Source: Streptomyces cirratus (GTDB lineage: Bacteria; Actinomycetota; Actinomycetes; Streptomycetales; Streptomycetaceae). Taken from it: a stretch of DNA of 64,000 nucleotides. Both the position numbers and the translations under genes were made by a program. Below the pieces are notes generated by a model, which saw nothing but the letters and a program-made list of their open reading frames with translations, had not been told where the DNA came from and searched no databases. Positions 16,271 to 24,482 of this stretch are shown here, in pieces (within the stretch, counting starts at the first letter, position 1; every line of letters starts with the position of its first letter). The stretch is from the NCBI RefSeq assembly GCF_014650775.1, contig NZ_BMVP01000003.1, positions 496,001-560,000 on the forward strand. Reading direction: 5' to 3'.

Positions 16271-16317
16271 CGGGACGTGCGCCCGGGCCGGTGCCACCGG
16301 TCCGGGCGTACGTCCCG
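16271..16317. terminator. Bidirectional 22-bp hairpin terminator
   Basis: Arms 16271-16292 and 16296-16317 form a 22-bp stem with only two G:U pairs and a 3-base loop GCC. It sits between the convergent SDR and antiporter genes and can serve both. It is the strongest hairpin noticed in the window. Confidence 0.85.
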
Positions 16318-16326
16318 CACGGCGGT

Positions 16327-17457
16327 TCACGGGCTCACGGCCAGGAACAGGTACGCGGCGAGCAGCACGATGTGCACCCCGCCCTGGAGCAGCGTCGCCC
16401 GCCCGGGCACGATCGTCAGGGCGCTGACCACCACCGTCAGCGCCAGCAGCACCATGTGGACCGGGCCGAGGCCGAGCAGCAGCGGTCCGGAGAGCCAGAT
16501 CGTGGCCAGCGCGATGGACGGGATGGTCAGGCCGATGCTGGCGATGGCGGAGCCGTAGGCCAGGTTCAGGCTGGTCTGCACCCGGTCACGGCGGGCGGCG
16601 CGTACGGCGGCCAGGGTCTCGGGGGCCAGTACCAGCAGGGCGATGATCACACCGACGACGGCGTGCGGCAGCCCGGCGTCCGCCACGCCCCGCTCGATGG
16701 TCGGTGAGACGGCCTTGGCGTTGCCGACCACCGCCACGAGCGCGATCAGCAGCAGACCGAGGCTGATCAGGGCGGCACGGAAGGTGGGCGGCACGGCGTG
16801 GTCGCCGTCGCCGTCCGTCCCCCCTCCCGCCGCGGGCCCCGCCGCGCTCCCCCCGGTGTCCACGGGCAGGAAGTAGTCCCGGTGACGGACCGTCTGGACG
16901 GCGATGAACAGGCCGTAGAGCGCGAGGGAGGCGCAGGCGGCGAAGGTCAGCTGGGCGCTGGAGAACTCGGGGCCGGGCTTCGTGGTGGTGAAGGTGGGCA
17001 GCACGAGGCTGAGGACGGCGAGGGTCGCGACGGTGGCGAGCGCCGCACCCGAGCCCTCGGCGTGGAAGACGGCGACCCGGTTGCGCAGGGCGCCCACCAG
17101 CAGTGACACGCCGACGATGCCGTTGCAGGTGATCATGACGGCGGCGAAGACGGTGTCCCGGGCCAGCGAGGAGGTCTTGTCCCCGCCGCCGGCCATCAGG
17201 GTGACGATCAGGGCCACCTCGATGATGGTGACGGCGACGGCGAGCACGAGGGAGCCGAAGGGTTCGCCGACCCGGTGGGCCACCACCTCCGCGTGGTGGA
17301 CGGCCGCCAGGACCGCGCCCGCCAGGCAGAGGGAGACCAGCGCGACCGCGAAGCCGGGCAGGTCCCGTCCCCAGCTCAGGACGAGCGCGCCGAGGGCCAC
17401 CACGGGGACCACGACGGTCCAGTCGGTCAGGGGCGTTCTGTGCGTTGCCGTACTCAT
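16327..17457 (-). CDS. Calcium/cation:proton antiporter (ChaA/CaCA family)
   Basis: A 376-residue polytopic membrane protein with two homologous halves of about five helices, the CaCA pattern. The alpha-repeat acidic motifs are TIIEVALIVTLM and VLAPETLAAVRAA, with GSAIASIGLTIPSIA and TCNGIVGVSLLVG. It probably exchanges Ca2+ (or Na+/K+) for protons. A hydrophilic Gly/Asp linker (about residues 200-220, GGSAAGPAAGGGTDGDGD) joins the halves. The ATG at 17457 is chosen over an in-frame TTG nine bases upstream; no clear ribosome site is visible. It is convergent with the SDR. Confidence 0.83.
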   Translation of the reverse strand: MSTATHRTPLTDWTVVVPVVALGALVLSWGRDLPGFAVALVSLCLAGAVLAAVHHAEVVAHRVGEPFGSLVLAVAVTIIEVALIVTLMAGGGDKTSSLARDTVFAAVMITCNGIVGVSLLVGALRNRVAVFHAEGSGAALATVATLAVLSLVLPTFTTTKPGPEFSSAQLTFAACASLALYGLFIAVQTVRHRDYFLPVDTGGSAAGPAAGGGTDGDGDHAVPPTFRAALISLGLLLIALVAVVGNAKAVSPTIERGVADAGLPHAVVGVIIALLVLAPETLAAVRAARRDRVQTSLNLAYGSAIASIGLTIPSIALATIWLSGPLLLGLGPVHMVLLALTVVVSALTIVPGRATLLQGGVHIVLLAAYLFLAVSP

Positions 17458-17491
17458 GTCGGCCAACTTGCCAGAACCCTCCCCGGGGGCG

Positions 17492-19039
17492 TCACATGGC
17501 GCGCTCGCGCCCTTCCCAGTACGGGTCCCGCAGCCGTCGCTTGTACAGCTTGCCGTTGGGGTCGCGGGGCATCGTCTCGATGAAGTCGACCGTCTTGGGG
17601 CGCTTGTAGGCGGCCAGCCGCCGCTCGCAGTGGTGCAGGATCTCGGCGGCCAGCGCGTCGCCCGCCTCGAAGCCCTCGGCGGGTTCGATGACGGCCTTGA
17701 CCTCCTCGCCCCAGTCGTTGTGCGGGATGCCGAAGGCGGCGGCGTCCGCGACCGCCGGGTGGGTGAGGAGGGCGGATTCGATCTCGGCCGGGTAGATGTT
17801 GACCCCGCCGGAGATGATCATGTCGATCTTGCGGTCCCGTAGGAAGAGGTAGCCCTCCTCGTCCATCAGCCCCAGGTCGCCGACCGTGAAGAAGTCGCCG
17901 ATGCGGTTCTTGCGGGTCTTGCCCTCGTCCTTGTGGTAACTGAAACCGCCGGTGTTCATCTTGATGTAGACGGTGCCGAGTTCACCGGGCGCCAGCCGGT
18001 TGCCGTCGTCGTCGAAGATGGCCAGTTCGCTGATCGGCCAGGCCTTTCCTACGGTTCCCGGCTTCTTGAGCCAGTCCTCGGCGGTGGCGAAGGCGCCCCC
18101 GCCCTCGCTTGCGGCGTAGTACTCCTCCACGCAGCCTCCCCACCAGTCGATCATCGCCCGCTTGACGTGGCCGGGGCAGGGCGCTGCGCCGTGGATGGCG
18201 TGCCGCATGGAGCTGACGTCGTAGGCGTCCTTCGTCTCCTGCGGGAGCGCGAGGAGGCGGTGGAACTGCGTCGGCACCATGTGGGTGTGGGTGCAGGCGT
18301 ACTGGTCGATCAGGCGCAGCATCTCGGCCGGGGTCCACTTGTCCATGAGGACCAGCGGGTGCCCGATGTGCAGCGACGCGCCCGCGAACTGGAGGACTGC
18401 GGTGTGGTAGAGCGGCGAGCAGACGAGGTGCACGTTGCCGTCGAAGGGCCGGATGCCGAAGATGCCGAGGAATCCGCCGAGGTACGTCTCCTCGGGGAGC
18501 TTGCCGGGCAGCGGGCGGCGGATGCCGCGCGGCCGGCCGGTGGTGCCCGAGGTGTAGTTCATGACCCAGCCGAGGGTGCGGTCGGCGGGCGGCGTGGCGG
18601 GGTGCGGGGCGAGCAGGTCTTCGTAGGGGCGGAAACCGGCCACCGTTCCCACGGCGTAGCGGTGGCTCACGGGCAGGCCGGCTTCACCGGCCGCCGCCGT
18701 GGCCGCCTCGGAGAAGCGCTCGTGCGCGATGAGCACCTTGGCGCCGCTGTCGGCGACGATCCAGGCGATCTCGGGACCGACGAGGTGGTGGTTGACCGGG
18801 ACGAGGTAGAAACCGGCCTGGGAGGCTGCCAGGTAGGCGGTGAGGAACTCGACACCGTTGGGCAGTACGACGGCGAAGGAGTCACCCGTCCGCATTCCGG
18901 CCGCGCGCAGTCCGTGGACGAGCCGGTTGGCCTCGGCGTGCAGCCGGCCCGCGCTCCACTGTTCGCCGTCGGGGGCGGTCAGTACGGTGCGGTCGGGCTC
19001 GGCGGCGGCCTGGGCCCAGAAGCCGTTGGTGTCGGTCAT
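17492..19039 (-). CDS. Acyl-CoA synthetase (FadD4-like)
   Basis: A 515-residue ANL-family ligase. NYTSGTTGRPRGIRRPLPG is the AMP-binding loop, DRKIDMIISGGVNIYPAEIE the hinge, and PRDPNGKLYKRRLRD carries the catalytic C-terminal lysine. The blocks CSPLYHTAVLQFAGASL and HTHMVPTQFHRLLALP recall mycobacterial FadD4-type ligases; the substrate could be a fatty or steroid acid. It is the second gene of an operon, its start 5 bp after the stop of the nitronate monooxygenase-like gene. Operator site 3 lies upstream of that first gene, linking this ligase to kstD and fadD19. Confidence 0.82.
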   Translation of the reverse strand: MTDTNGFWAQAAAEPDRTVLTAPDGEQWSAGRLHAEANRLVHGLRAAGMRTGDSFAVVLPNGVEFLTAYLAASQAGFYLVPVNHHLVGPEIAWIVADSGAKVLIAHERFSEAATAAAGEAGLPVSHRYAVGTVAGFRPYEDLLAPHPATPPADRTLGWVMNYTSGTTGRPRGIRRPLPGKLPEETYLGGFLGIFGIRPFDGNVHLVCSPLYHTAVLQFAGASLHIGHPLVLMDKWTPAEMLRLIDQYACTHTHMVPTQFHRLLALPQETKDAYDVSSMRHAIHGAAPCPGHVKRAMIDWWGGCVEEYYAASEGGGAFATAEDWLKKPGTVGKAWPISELAIFDDDGNRLAPGELGTVYIKMNTGGFSYHKDEGKTRKNRIGDFFTVGDLGLMDEEGYLFLRDRKIDMIISGGVNIYPAEIESALLTHPAVADAAAFGIPHNDWGEEVKAVIEPAEGFEAGDALAAEILHHCERRLAAYKRPKTVDFIETMPRDPNGKLYKRRLRDPYWEGRERAM

Positions 19040-19044
19040 GCTGC

Positions 19045-20166
19045 TCACGCCTCTCGGGTGGTCCGGCGGCCGGCTATGCGGTTGATTCGGTCGATGGCCT
19101 TCTCGAAGCCGCTCGTCAGTTCGTCGAACACGGCCTGGACGCCGCGTTCGCTGTTCATCCGGCCGACGATCTGGCCGACGGGGGTCCCGAGGAGCGGCTG
19201 GACCTCGTACTTCTGGATCCGCGACACCGCTTCGGCGACCAGCAGGCCCTGGAGCGGCATGGGGAGCGCGCCGGGGCCGTCCGGGTCGTCCCACGCGTCG
19301 GTCCACTCGGTGCGCAGCTGGCGGGCGGGCTTGCCGGTGAGGGCGCGGGAGCGGACGGTGTCGCCCGAGCCGGCGGCGAGGAGCTTGGCGGTGAGCGCGC
19401 GGGAGTGCAGGTCGGCTTCGGTGGTGGTGAGCCAGAGGGAGCCGAGCCAGACGCCCTGGGCGCCGAGGGCGAGGCCGGCGGCGATCTGCTCGCCGCTGCC
19501 GATGCCGCCCGCGGCGAGGACCGGCAGCGGGGCGACGGCCTCGGCGATCTCGGGGACCAGCACCATCGTGGCGATGTCGCCGGTGTGGCCGCCGGCTTCG
19601 TAGCCCTGGGCGACGACGACGTCGATGCCGGCTTCGGCGTGACGGCGGGCGTGTTTGGCGCTGCCCGCGAGGGCGGCGACGAGGACTCCGTGGTCGTGGG
19701 CGCGGCGGATGACGTCGGCGGGCGGGGAACCGAGCGCGTTCGCCAGGAGTTTGATGGGGTAGTCGAAGGCGACGTCGAGCTGGCTCCGCGCGACCTGTTC
19801 CATCCAGCCGGTGATCCGCCAGCCGGATGCCTCGCCCTCCGCGAGCTCGGGCACGTGGTGCTTGGCGAGGGTGTCGCGGACGAAGGCGCGGTGTCCGGCG
19901 GGGATCATCGCCTCGATGTCGGCTTCGGAGATGCCGTCGACCGCCTTCTTGGCGGGCATGACGACGTCGAGGCCGTAGGGCTTGCCGTCGGTGTGTGCCT
20001 GCAGCCAGTCGAGGTCGCGTTTGAGGTCGTCGGGGGCGGTGTAGCGGACGGCGCCGAGTACGCCGAATCCGCCCGCGCGGGTGATGGCAGCGGCGACCGC
20101 CGGGAAGGGCGTGAAGCCGAAGATGGCGTGCTCGACTCCCAGTTTCTTGCTCAGCTCCGTCTCCAT
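19045..20166 (-). CDS. Nitronate monooxygenase-like FMN protein
   Basis: A 373-residue TIM-barrel flavoprotein of the NMO/2-nitropropane dioxygenase family. The phosphate-binding region reads VVVAQGYEAGGHTGDIATM and PVLAAGGIGSGEQIAAGLALGAQGVWLGS. Mycobacterial steroid loci contain a similar NMO-like protein (Rv3553) of uncertain reaction, which makes a steroid context plausible. The ATG at 20166 lacks a clear ribosome site. The palindrome CTGATGCAGCGTCAG lies 45-59 bp upstream. The gene is co-transcribed with the acyl-CoA ligase that starts 5 bp after its stop. Confidence 0.82.
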   Translation of the reverse strand: METELSKKLGVEHAIFGFTPFPAVAAAITRAGGFGVLGAVRYTAPDDLKRDLDWLQAHTDGKPYGLDVVMPAKKAVDGISEADIEAMIPAGHRAFVRDTLAKHHVPELAEGEASGWRITGWMEQVARSQLDVAFDYPIKLLANALGSPPADVIRRAHDHGVLVAALAGSAKHARRHAEAGIDVVVAQGYEAGGHTGDIATMVLVPEIAEAVAPLPVLAAGGIGSGEQIAAGLALGAQGVWLGSLWLTTTEADLHSRALTAKLLAAGSGDTVRSRALTGKPARQLRTEWTDAWDDPDGPGALPMPLQGLLVAEAVSRIQKYEVQPLLGTPVGQIVGRMNSERGVQAVFDELTSGFEKAIDRINRIAGRRTTREA

Positions 20167-20206
20167 GGGCGTGAGGATGCCGCAGCGCGACGGTCGAGGG
20201 AAGAGG

Positions 20207-20228
20207 TTTTCTGATGCAGCGTCAGATT
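20207..20228. promoter_or_regulatory. Palindromic operator site 3 (CTGA-N7-TCAG)
   Basis: CTGATGCAGCGTCAG at 20211-20225 is preceded by TTTT and followed by ATT. It is the third copy of the pattern seen at 1706 and 10458. It lies upstream of the NMO-ligase operon and 87 bp from the divergent serine hydrolase gene, so either or both may be controlled. Confidence 0.65.
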
Positions 20229-20311
20229 CTTTGCGGACCGGTCGGTGCGGGGCGCGCCTGCCGCGCGGGCAGATACTGCGAGAGGCGCGACGGCGGACAG
20301 GAGGACCGGTG

Positions 20312-22342
20312 ATGGACGAGTTCACGGGGGCGCCCGAGGGGCCTCGGCCCGTACCGGTGGCCACACCCACCGCGGGCCCCACAGCCGCGGCGATGCCCGG
20401 ACCGCCCGACGCGGGCGGTGGGGCGGCACCCGGGGCGGCTGGTGCGGCGGCAGCCGGACCGACCGCCGGGATGACAGCCGGACCGGCCGGCTCGGGCGCC
20501 CGGGCCGATGGCGCGCAGCCTGAGCAGGGCGACGGGGTGGCTGGCGGGACGGGTGTCGGCGGCGACGGGGTCAGCCGGCGGCGGCTCGGGGCGCGGTTGC
20601 TCGCGCTCGGCGGGGTGCTCGTCCTTCAGGCGGCCCTGCCCGGGTCCGCCGGCGCCCGGGGCAATCCGGCCGAGCGGCGCGCCCTCCAGGGCCTGAGGCT
20701 GCGCTACGGCTCCGCCCGTCAGGCCGGGTTGCTGGAAGAACACCTCGAAGGGGTGGCGGAGGAGGCGCGGCGCTTCCTCGGCCCCTCCCCCGAACACCCG
20801 TACTACGCCGGAGCCGTCGTCCTCGCCGGCCGCGGCCGCACCGTCGCGCTGCACCGGGCCATGGGCCACGCGCTCCGGTACGCCGACTACGACGGCCGCA
20901 CCGACCGGGTCCGGGAGTTCCCCGAGGCCGAACGGATCGCGATGGCGCAGGACACCGTCTTCGACCTGGCCTCGCTCACGAAGCTGTTCACCTCGTTGCT
21001 GGCCGTGCAGCAGATGGAGCGGGGGCGGCTGGAGCTGGAGGCTCCGGTGGAGCGGTACCTGCCGGAGTTCACCGGAGGCGGCAAGGAGCTGATCACGGTT
21101 CGTCAGCTGCTCACGCACACCTCGGGGATGCGCTCGTGGGCCCCCTTCTACCGGGAGTCCACCCACGAGGGGCAGATGAGGCTGCTGTGGTCGGTGCGCC
21201 CACAGGACACCCCGGGGACGGTGTACCGGTACTCCGACCTGAACCTCATCACGCTCCAGCTGCTCCTGGAACGGATCACCGGCCGCACCCTGGACACCCT
21301 GCTCCGCGAGGAGATCACCGCTCCGCTCGGGATGCACCGCACCCGGTACCGGCCGCCGCTCTCCTGGCGCCGGGGCATCGCCGCGACCGAGGTGCAGCGT
21401 CCGCCCTGGTCCGGCCTGGACCGCGGTCTGGTGTGGGGCGAGGTCCACGACGAGAACGCGTACGCCCTCGGCGGCGTCGCCGGCCACGCGGGCGTCTTCG
21501 GCACCGCCTGGGACCTGGCCGTCCTCGCCCGCGCCCTGCTCGACGGCGGGGTCTACGCCGGGAAGCGCATCCTGCGTCCCGCCTCCGTCGAGCTGCTCTT
21601 CACCGACTTCAACACCGCGTTCCCCGGCGACGACCACGGCCTGGGCTTCGAGCTCTACCAGCACTGGTACATGGGAGCCATGGCCACCCCGCACTCCGCG
21701 GGCCACACCGGTTTCACCGGCACCTCCATGGTCCTGGACCCCTCCACCGACTCCTTCCTCATCCTGCTCGGCAACTCCGTCCACCCGGTACGGACCTGGC
21801 GGGCCGGCAGCGCGCCCCGCGTCGCCACCGGCAACCGCTTCGCCCGCGCCGTCCCCGTCCGCACCCGGCACGGCGGCCCCGCCTGGTTCTCCGGCATCAC
21901 CCCGGGCGGCTCTGGCACCCTCGCCCTCCCCCCGCTCACCCCCGCCACCGCGGCCGCGCGGCTGCGCTGCGCCCTGTGGTGGGACACCGTGCCCGGCGAA
22001 GGGGCCTTCCACCTGGAGGCCTCCGCCGACGGGCAGAGCTGGGAGCCCCTGCCCTTCACCACCGTGCGCTCCACCGGCGGTACGTCCGAAGCGTGGCCCC
22101 AGGGCCGCGCCGACGGCTGGTCGGGCCGCATCTGGCACCGCCTCGAAGCCCCCCTCGCCCCCTGGGCGGACCGCGAGGTGCGCCTGCGCTTGCGGCACAG
22201 CGCGACCGGCCGTTACGTGGGACGCGGCGTCTACGTGGACGTCATCCGCGTCGCCGAACCGGGCCGGCTGCTCTTCGCCGAGGACCGCCCGGCCGACGCG
22301 GACCGCCTGGAGGCCACGGGATGGACCCGTTCGGCCGACTGA
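20312..22342 (+). CDS. Secreted serine beta-lactamase-like hydrolase
   Basis: A 676-residue class C/penicillin-binding-fold hydrolase. The catalytic SLTK has Ser221 and Lys224, YSD has Tyr307, and HTG at 465-467 stands for the KTG box. A beta-sandwich-like C-terminal domain follows (about residues 520-670). A Tat-like signal, SRRRLGARLLALGGVLVLQA, is at 88-107, unusually preceded by about 87 residues of Ala/Gly/Pro-rich sequence. The ATG at 20312 has a perfect AGGAGG 7 bases upstream, so the long start is favoured, although an internal start nearer the signal would make a normal leader. The substrate (ester, amide or peptidoglycan fragment) is unknown. It is divergent from the NMO operon. Confidence 0.82.
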   Translation: MDEFTGAPEGPRPVPVATPTAGPTAAAMPGPPDAGGGAAPGAAGAAAAGPTAGMTAGPAGSGARADGAQPEQGDGVAGGTGVGGDGVSRRRLGARLLALGGVLVLQAALPGSAGARGNPAERRALQGLRLRYGSARQAGLLEEHLEGVAEEARRFLGPSPEHPYYAGAVVLAGRGRTVALHRAMGHALRYADYDGRTDRVREFPEAERIAMAQDTVFDLASLTKLFTSLLAVQQMERGRLELEAPVERYLPEFTGGGKELITVRQLLTHTSGMRSWAPFYRESTHEGQMRLLWSVRPQDTPGTVYRYSDLNLITLQLLLERITGRTLDTLLREEITAPLGMHRTRYRPPLSWRRGIAATEVQRPPWSGLDRGLVWGEVHDENAYALGGVAGHAGVFGTAWDLAVLARALLDGGVYAGKRILRPASVELLFTDFNTAFPGDDHGLGFELYQHWYMGAMATPHSAGHTGFTGTSMVLDPSTDSFLILLGNSVHPVRTWRAGSAPRVATGNRFARAVPVRTRHGGPAWFSGITPGGSGTLALPPLTPATAAARLRCALWWDTVPGEGAFHLEASADGQSWEPLPFTTVRSTGGTSEAWPQGRADGWSGRIWHRLEAPLAPWADREVRLRLRHSATGRYVGRGVYVDVIRVAEPGRLLFAEDRPADADRLEATGWTRSAD

Positions 22343-22399
22343 CGCGCGGGTGCGGAATGAACGCGTCCCCACCCGCGTTGCGACTCATTGCCGAGATTC

Positions 22400-22413
22400 G
22401 TTGACCGTTCAAC
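22400..22413. promoter_or_regulatory. Perfect palindrome upstream of Ddn-type gene
   Basis: GTTGA-CCGT-TCAAC is a perfect 5-bp inverted repeat with a 4-bp spacer, 19 bp before the start codon at 22433. Its size suits a TetR- or MarR-type half-site pair overlapping the promoter. Confidence 0.4.
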
Positions 22414-22432
22414 ACGAAGGCAGGCCAGGAAC

Positions 22433-22885
22433 ATGACCGACATCGACTGGGACCACCCGATCGACCCCAAGCCCGGCTGGACGCTGGACCACGTCAAGCA
22501 GTACGTGAGCTCGAACGGGGCCGAGGGCCAGTTCTGGAACGGGACGCAGACCCTGCTCCTCACCACCCTCGGCCGGGTCTCCGGCAAGCCCGTACGCACC
22601 CCCCTGATCTACGGGGAGGCCGACGGCCGGTATCTCATCGTGGCGTCCAAGGGCGGCCACCCCGAGGACCCGCTCTGGTACAAGAACCTGAAAGCCCACC
22701 CCGAGGTCCGCGTCCAGGTCGGCCCGAAGGTCGTCCAGGGCACCGCCCGCACCGCGACCCCCGAGGAACGCGCCGCGTACTGGCCCGTGATGGTCGGGCA
22801 CTGGCCCGCGTACGACGAGTACCAGACCAAGACGGACCGTGAGATCCCGATCGTGGTCATCGAGCCGACGCGGCAGGTCGCGTAA
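22433..22885 (+). CDS. F420-dependent nitroreductase/Ddn-family protein
   Basis: A 150-residue split-barrel protein of the deazaflavin-dependent (Ddn) family. Diagnostic blocks are LLLTTLGRVSGKPVRTPLIY, YLIVASKGGHPEDPLWYKNL, and the C-terminal half AYWPVMVGHWPAYDEYQTKTDREIPIVVIEP. It uses reduced cofactor F420 to reduce quinones or nitro compounds; the physiological substrate is unknown. The ATG at 22433 has AGGA 2 to 5 bases upstream. A perfect palindrome sits just upstream, and the PYROXD2-like gene is convergent, with a 4-bp gap. Confidence 0.87.
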   Translation: MTDIDWDHPIDPKPGWTLDHVKQYVSSNGAEGQFWNGTQTLLLTTLGRVSGKPVRTPLIYGEADGRYLIVASKGGHPEDPLWYKNLKAHPEVRVQVGPKVVQGTARTATPEERAAYWPVMVGHWPAYDEYQTKTDREIPIVVIEPTRQVA

Positions 22886-22889
22886 CGGC

Positions 22890-24482
22890 TCAGCGGCCCA
22901 GGACCGCCATGGCGGCGTTGTGGCCGGGAACCCCGCTCACACCGCCGCCGCGCACCGCGCCCGCCCCGCACAGCAACACGTTCGGGTAGGCCGTCTGAAC
23001 GCCCCAACGGCCCGCGGCCCCCGCTCCGCCCGCGCCTTCCTCCGCGTAGGGCCACGACAGGTCGCGGTGGAAGATGTGCCCTCCCGGCAGGCGCAGTTCG
23101 CGGTCCAGGTCGAGCGGGGTCTTGGCCTCGATGCAGGGCCGCCCGTCCGCGTCGAGTGCCAGGCATTCGGTGAGCGGCTCGGCCAGGTGCGCGTCGAGCT
23201 GGGCCAGCGTGCCCGCCAGCAGCACCCCGCGCGCACCCTGGTTGTCCTTCTCGAACAGCCGGGCCGGAGTGTGCAGGCCGAACAGGGTCAGCGTCTGGTA
23301 GCCGCGTGCGACGAGCTCGGGCCCCAGGATCGAGGGGTCCGTCAGCGAGTGGCAGTAGATCTCGGAGGGCGGTACGGAGGGCAGTTCACCGGTCGCCGCC
23401 TCGGCGTAGGCCCGCGCGAGCTGCTCGTACCCCTCGGCGATGTGGAAGGTGCCGCCGAACGCCTCGCGCGGGTCCACGGAGGTGTCCCTCAGCCGGGGCA
23501 GCCGCCGCAGCAGCATGTTGACCTTGAGCTGGGCGCCCTCCGCCGGGGCGGCCGGGGCCCCGCCGAGCAGTTCCGCCAGGGCCCGCGGCGAGGCGTTCAC
23601 GAGCACCGTGCGGCCCGCGACGGCGCCCTCCCCGGTCGCCGTCCGGAACCTCACCTCGGCGGGCGCGGCCGTTGCGTCCGCGTCGATCCGCAGCGCCTCG
23701 TGACCCGTGAGGATCTCGGCCCCCGCCGCCCGCGCCGCCCCTGCGAGGGCATCGGTGAGGGCGCCCATACCGCCGACGGGGACGTTCCAGTCGCCCGTTC
23801 CGCCGCCGATGACGTGGTAGAGGAAGCAGCGGTTCTGCGCGAGGGAGACGTCGTGGGCGTCGGCGAAGGTGCCGATCAGGCCGTCCGTCAGCACCACGCC
23901 GCGCACCACGTCGTCGGCGAAGTGCCGCTCCACGGCCTTCCCCAGCGGCTCCTCGAACAGCATCCGCCAGGCGACCTCGTCGTCGATCCGGGCGCGTAGC
24001 TCCCCGCGGGTGGGCAGCGGCTCGGTGAGGGTCGGGAACACCTTCCGGGCGAGCCGGCCCGTCGTGGCGTAGAAGGCGCGCCAGTTCTCGTACTCGCGGT
24101 CGGAGCCGGTCAGCCGCGCGAAGGACTCCCGCGTGCGGGCATCGGAGCCGCCGACGAGCAGTCCGCCCGCGCGTCCGCCGCGCTCGACGGGCGTGTACGA
24201 GGAGACGGTGCGCCGGAGTACCTCGAAGTCCAGGCCCAGATCGCGCACGATCTTCGCGGGGAGGAGGGAGACCAGGTAGGAGTAGCGGGAGAGCCTGGCG
24301 TCCACGCCCGCGAAGGGCCGGGTGGAGACCGCCGCGCCGCCGGTGTGGCCGAGCCGTTCGAGGACCAGTACGGACTTGCCCGCCCGGGCCAGGTACGCGG
24401 CGGCCACCAGGCCGTTGTGCCCGCCGCCCACGATCACCACGTCGTAGGCCGCCTGCCGGAAGGGCTCCGAGGTCGTCGTCAT
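22890..24482 (-). CDS. FAD oxidoreductase of the phytoene desaturase/PYROXD2 type
   Basis: A 530-residue flavoprotein. The Rossmann motif is VVIVGGGHNGLVAAAYLA (14-31), followed by LERLGHTGGAAVSTRPFAG. The C-terminal FAD segment is NVLLCGAGAVRGGGVSGVPG. The overall pattern is that of the PYROXD2-like branch of the CrtI family, not of true carotenoid desaturases, and no other carotenoid gene is present. The substrate is unknown. Its ATG overlaps the stop of the upstream kinase gene by 4 bp (ATGA), so it is translationally coupled to a Ser/Thr kinase, a notable pairing. Confidence 0.82.
   Translation of the reverse strand: MTTTSEPFRQAAYDVVIVGGGHNGLVAAAYLARAGKSVLVLERLGHTGGAAVSTRPFAGVDARLSRYSYLVSLLPAKIVRDLGLDFEVLRRTVSSYTPVERGGRAGGLLVGGSDARTRESFARLTGSDREYENWRAFYATTGRLARKVFPTLTEPLPTRGELRARIDDEVAWRMLFEEPLGKAVERHFADDVVRGVVLTDGLIGTFADAHDVSLAQNRCFLYHVIGGGTGDWNVPVGGMGALTDALAGAARAAGAEILTGHEALRIDADATAAPAEVRFRTATGEGAVAGRTVLVNASPRALAELLGGAPAAPAEGAQLKVNMLLRRLPRLRDTSVDPREAFGGTFHIAEGYEQLARAYAEAATGELPSVPPSEIYCHSLTDPSILGPELVARGYQTLTLFGLHTPARLFEKDNQGARGVLLAGTLAQLDAHLAEPLTECLALDADGRPCIEAKTPLDLDRELRLPGGHIFHRDLSWPYAEEGAGGAGAAGRWGVQTAYPNVLLCGAGAVRGGGVSGVPGHNAAMAVLGR

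Noticed and set aside
22890..24482. PYROXD2-like oxidase as a carotenoid phytoene desaturase (crtI)
   Set aside because: Sequence blocks match the PYROXD2 branch, and no crtE, crtB or other carotenoid gene is nearby.
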